This document shows, one piece after another, positions 62,985-64,000 of a stretch of 64,000 bases of DNA. Both the position numbers and the translations under genes were made by a program. The number at the start of each line of letters is the position of its first letter. Positions within the stretch are counted from its first letter, which is position 1. This stretch comes from Rhodopseudomonas sp. BAL398 (lineage in GTDB: Bacteria > Pseudomonadota > Alphaproteobacteria > Rhizobiales > Xanthobacteraceae): the NCBI RefSeq assembly GCF_033001325.1, contig NZ_CP133111.1:3162001-3226000 (forward strand), read 5' to 3'. Under the pieces are notes generated by a model. The model searched no databases. It worked only from the letters and a program-made list of their open reading frames with translations, and was not told the origin of the DNA.

Positions 62985-63389
62985 TTACTGCCGGATCACC
63001 CCGGCGACCCGCTTGGTCTTCGGATTCACCAGCACGATTTTGTCCTGCAGCATCGCATAGTGATAGTTCTTCACCATCGGCACGTCACTGGCCGCCTTGG
63101 CGGGGAGCGCCTGGGTCTCGAGGCCGCTCGGCACCCTCTCGCCGACATTGCCGAGGAAGCTCGCCGGCGCATTCTGCTTGCTGGCGTCGGCGCTGAGATC
63201 ATTCCACAAAGTCTTGTTCTGTGCCGCCGACAGCGTCAACTTGCCGCTGGCTTTGGCGGATCCGGTGGTCGCATGCGACATGCTGTCATCGGCGCGCGAC
63301 ATGCTTCCGGCCAACGCGGTTGAGACGCCGGAGAGCATCAGCGACGCGGCAAGCGCGAGCGGCAGATATCGCTGGGTGGATTGCTTCAT
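62985..63389 (-). CDS. DUF1236 secreted protein
   Basis: Protein of 134 residues with a signal peptide of about 27 residues ending ALA-GS. The C-terminal part has NVGERVPSGLETQALP, VKNYHYAMLQDKIVLVNP and the ending RVAGVIRQ, the pattern of the DUF1236 domain of rhizobial periplasmic proteins. The function is unknown. AGGAG lies seven bases before the ATG at 63389. Confidence 0.8.
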   Translation of the reverse strand: MKQSTQRYLPLALAASLMLSGVSTALAGSMSRADDSMSHATTGSAKASGKLTLSAAQNKTLWNDLSADASKQNAPASFLGNVGERVPSGLETQALPAKAASDVPMVKNYHYAMLQDKIVLVNPKTKRVAGVIRQ

Positions 63390-63581
63390 GTCAGTACTCC
63401 TGTTGGACTGAATCGTCGCCCCCTCAGCACCCGGGCAACGCCGTGCGCGGCACGCCGTTTCGTTACAAATCCGCAACCGATTCACGACGGCGTGAGCCAT
63501 TGCGGTAGAACAAGCCGCGGCCGCATTTATTGTCTTGGTTGACGGCAATCCCTATTCTCGCCCCCCAATTCGGATCTCGCG

Positions 63582-63860
63582 ATGGCCTGGTTTCTCAATC
63601 ACTATCAATGCTTGCGCTGCCAAGCCAAATGGACCGACCAATGGTCGAGCCTGTGCGACGATGATTGTCCGCAGTGCGGCGCGCGCCAGATGTTGCCGCA
63701 TCTGGCCGAAGAACTGACGACGCTGATCGAACGCGACGGCCACGATTATGTGGTGCGATGGTCGCCAGAGACCGCCGAGAACGAGCCGGATTACCGCGAG
63801 CTCGGCCGCTTTCCGAGCCGCGAGCAGGCGCTGGAATTCCTCGCCGCCGACGGCTACTGA
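63582..63860 (+). CDS. Small zinc-ribbon-like protein
   Basis: Protein of 92 residues with CLRCQAKWTDQWSSLCDDDCPQCGARQ: the pairs C-x2-C and C-x2-C separated by about 15 residues fit a zinc ribbon, often used to bind DNA or protein. The rest is acidic and helical with no further motif. The family is not recognised. No strong Shine-Dalgarno site is seen. It is the last complete gene in the window. Confidence 0.65.
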   Translation: MAWFLNHYQCLRCQAKWTDQWSSLCDDDCPQCGARQMLPHLAEELTTLIERDGHDYVVRWSPETAENEPDYRELGRFPSREQALEFLAADGY

Positions 63861-63997
63861 CGCCGCGCCCCGGCGCTTTGCAGACCCCTGCCCTGACCAC
63901 GCCGCGGGTATGGACGCGTCTATTCCCATACAAAGGCCGACGGAGTTGCTAACGTCGCTGCGCGCCGATTCCACCAACCCGTGCGCAGGAGAACGTC

Positions 63998-64000
63998 ATG
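63998..64000 (+). CDS. Start codon of a gene running off the window
   Basis: The window ends in ATG, and AGGAG at 63987-63991 lies six bases before it. A gene on the plus strand most likely begins here; nothing can be said about its product. Confidence 0.4.

Overview
The window is high-GC (mostly well above 60% by eye) alphaproteobacterial chromosome. A pucBA light-harvesting 2 operon, a sulfide:quinone oxidoreductase, an MbfA ferritin-VIT iron exporter with an Irr-type palindrome, DUF992 and DUF1236 proteins and many short Rhizobiales-type palindromic repeats point to a purple non-sulfur Bradyrhizobiaceae member, most likely Rhodopseudomonas (R. palustris group). This is a judgement from gene content, not from a database match. 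No rRNA, tRNA, CRISPR array, transposase or integrase was recognised.

Layout. 0-7 kb: the tail of a YbaK-type deacylase, a GNAT acetyltransferase, sqr behind a strong promoter with an overlapping dyad, two EamA exporters flanking a PilZ protein, and an exported hydrolase. 7-14 kb: an iron section with a PepSY membrane protein and TonB receptor (Irr-like box upstream) and mbfA (near-perfect Irr box). Between them sits a lower-GC two-gene cassette, a RecF/OLD-like ATPase overlapping a DUF4276 protein; this is the best candidate for a poorly described, defence-like system. 14-18 kb: two tandem chemoreceptors of identical length. 18-21 kb: serC-serA with a structured serC leader. 21-28.5 kb: small proteins, GNAT, GST, two outer-membrane beta-barrels, an Fsr-type exporter, glmM and a small acidic protein.

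28.5-38 kb: FMN-dependent hydroxy-acid dehydrogenase, TRIC-type channel, hydrolase, aroE, an XRE regulator, an EF-G-like GTPase lacking the catalytic switch II histidine, two DUF992 secreted proteins and an aspartate aminotransferase. 38-45 kb: an HWE kinase, GST, PQQ-type sugar dehydrogenase and a dctPQM TRAP transporter, followed by a decayed DUF486 gene. 45-53 kb: acyltransferase, aldo/keto reductase, pucBA, a CWC protein coupled to a HAD phosphatase, two GSTs, an EF-hand protein and a polytopic membrane protein. 53-58 kb: uvrB, entered twice by palindromic repeats, then a toxin-antitoxin cluster (higBA, a lone HigA-like antitoxin, prlF-yhaV). 58-64 kb: thiolase, a third chemoreceptor, a ferredoxin-like protein, a histone-like protein, DUF1236 and a zinc-ribbon-like small protein, ending on the start codon of a further gene.

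The recognisable themes are iron handling (TonB receptor, PepSY, MbfA), photosynthesis and sulfide oxidation (pucBA, sqr), serine and shikimate synthesis, chemotaxis, and glutathione chemistry (four GSTs). At least six families of short inverted repeats lie between genes, and in uvrB also inside one. Start codons were moved inward where a Shine-Dalgarno site, signal peptide or family length supported it.
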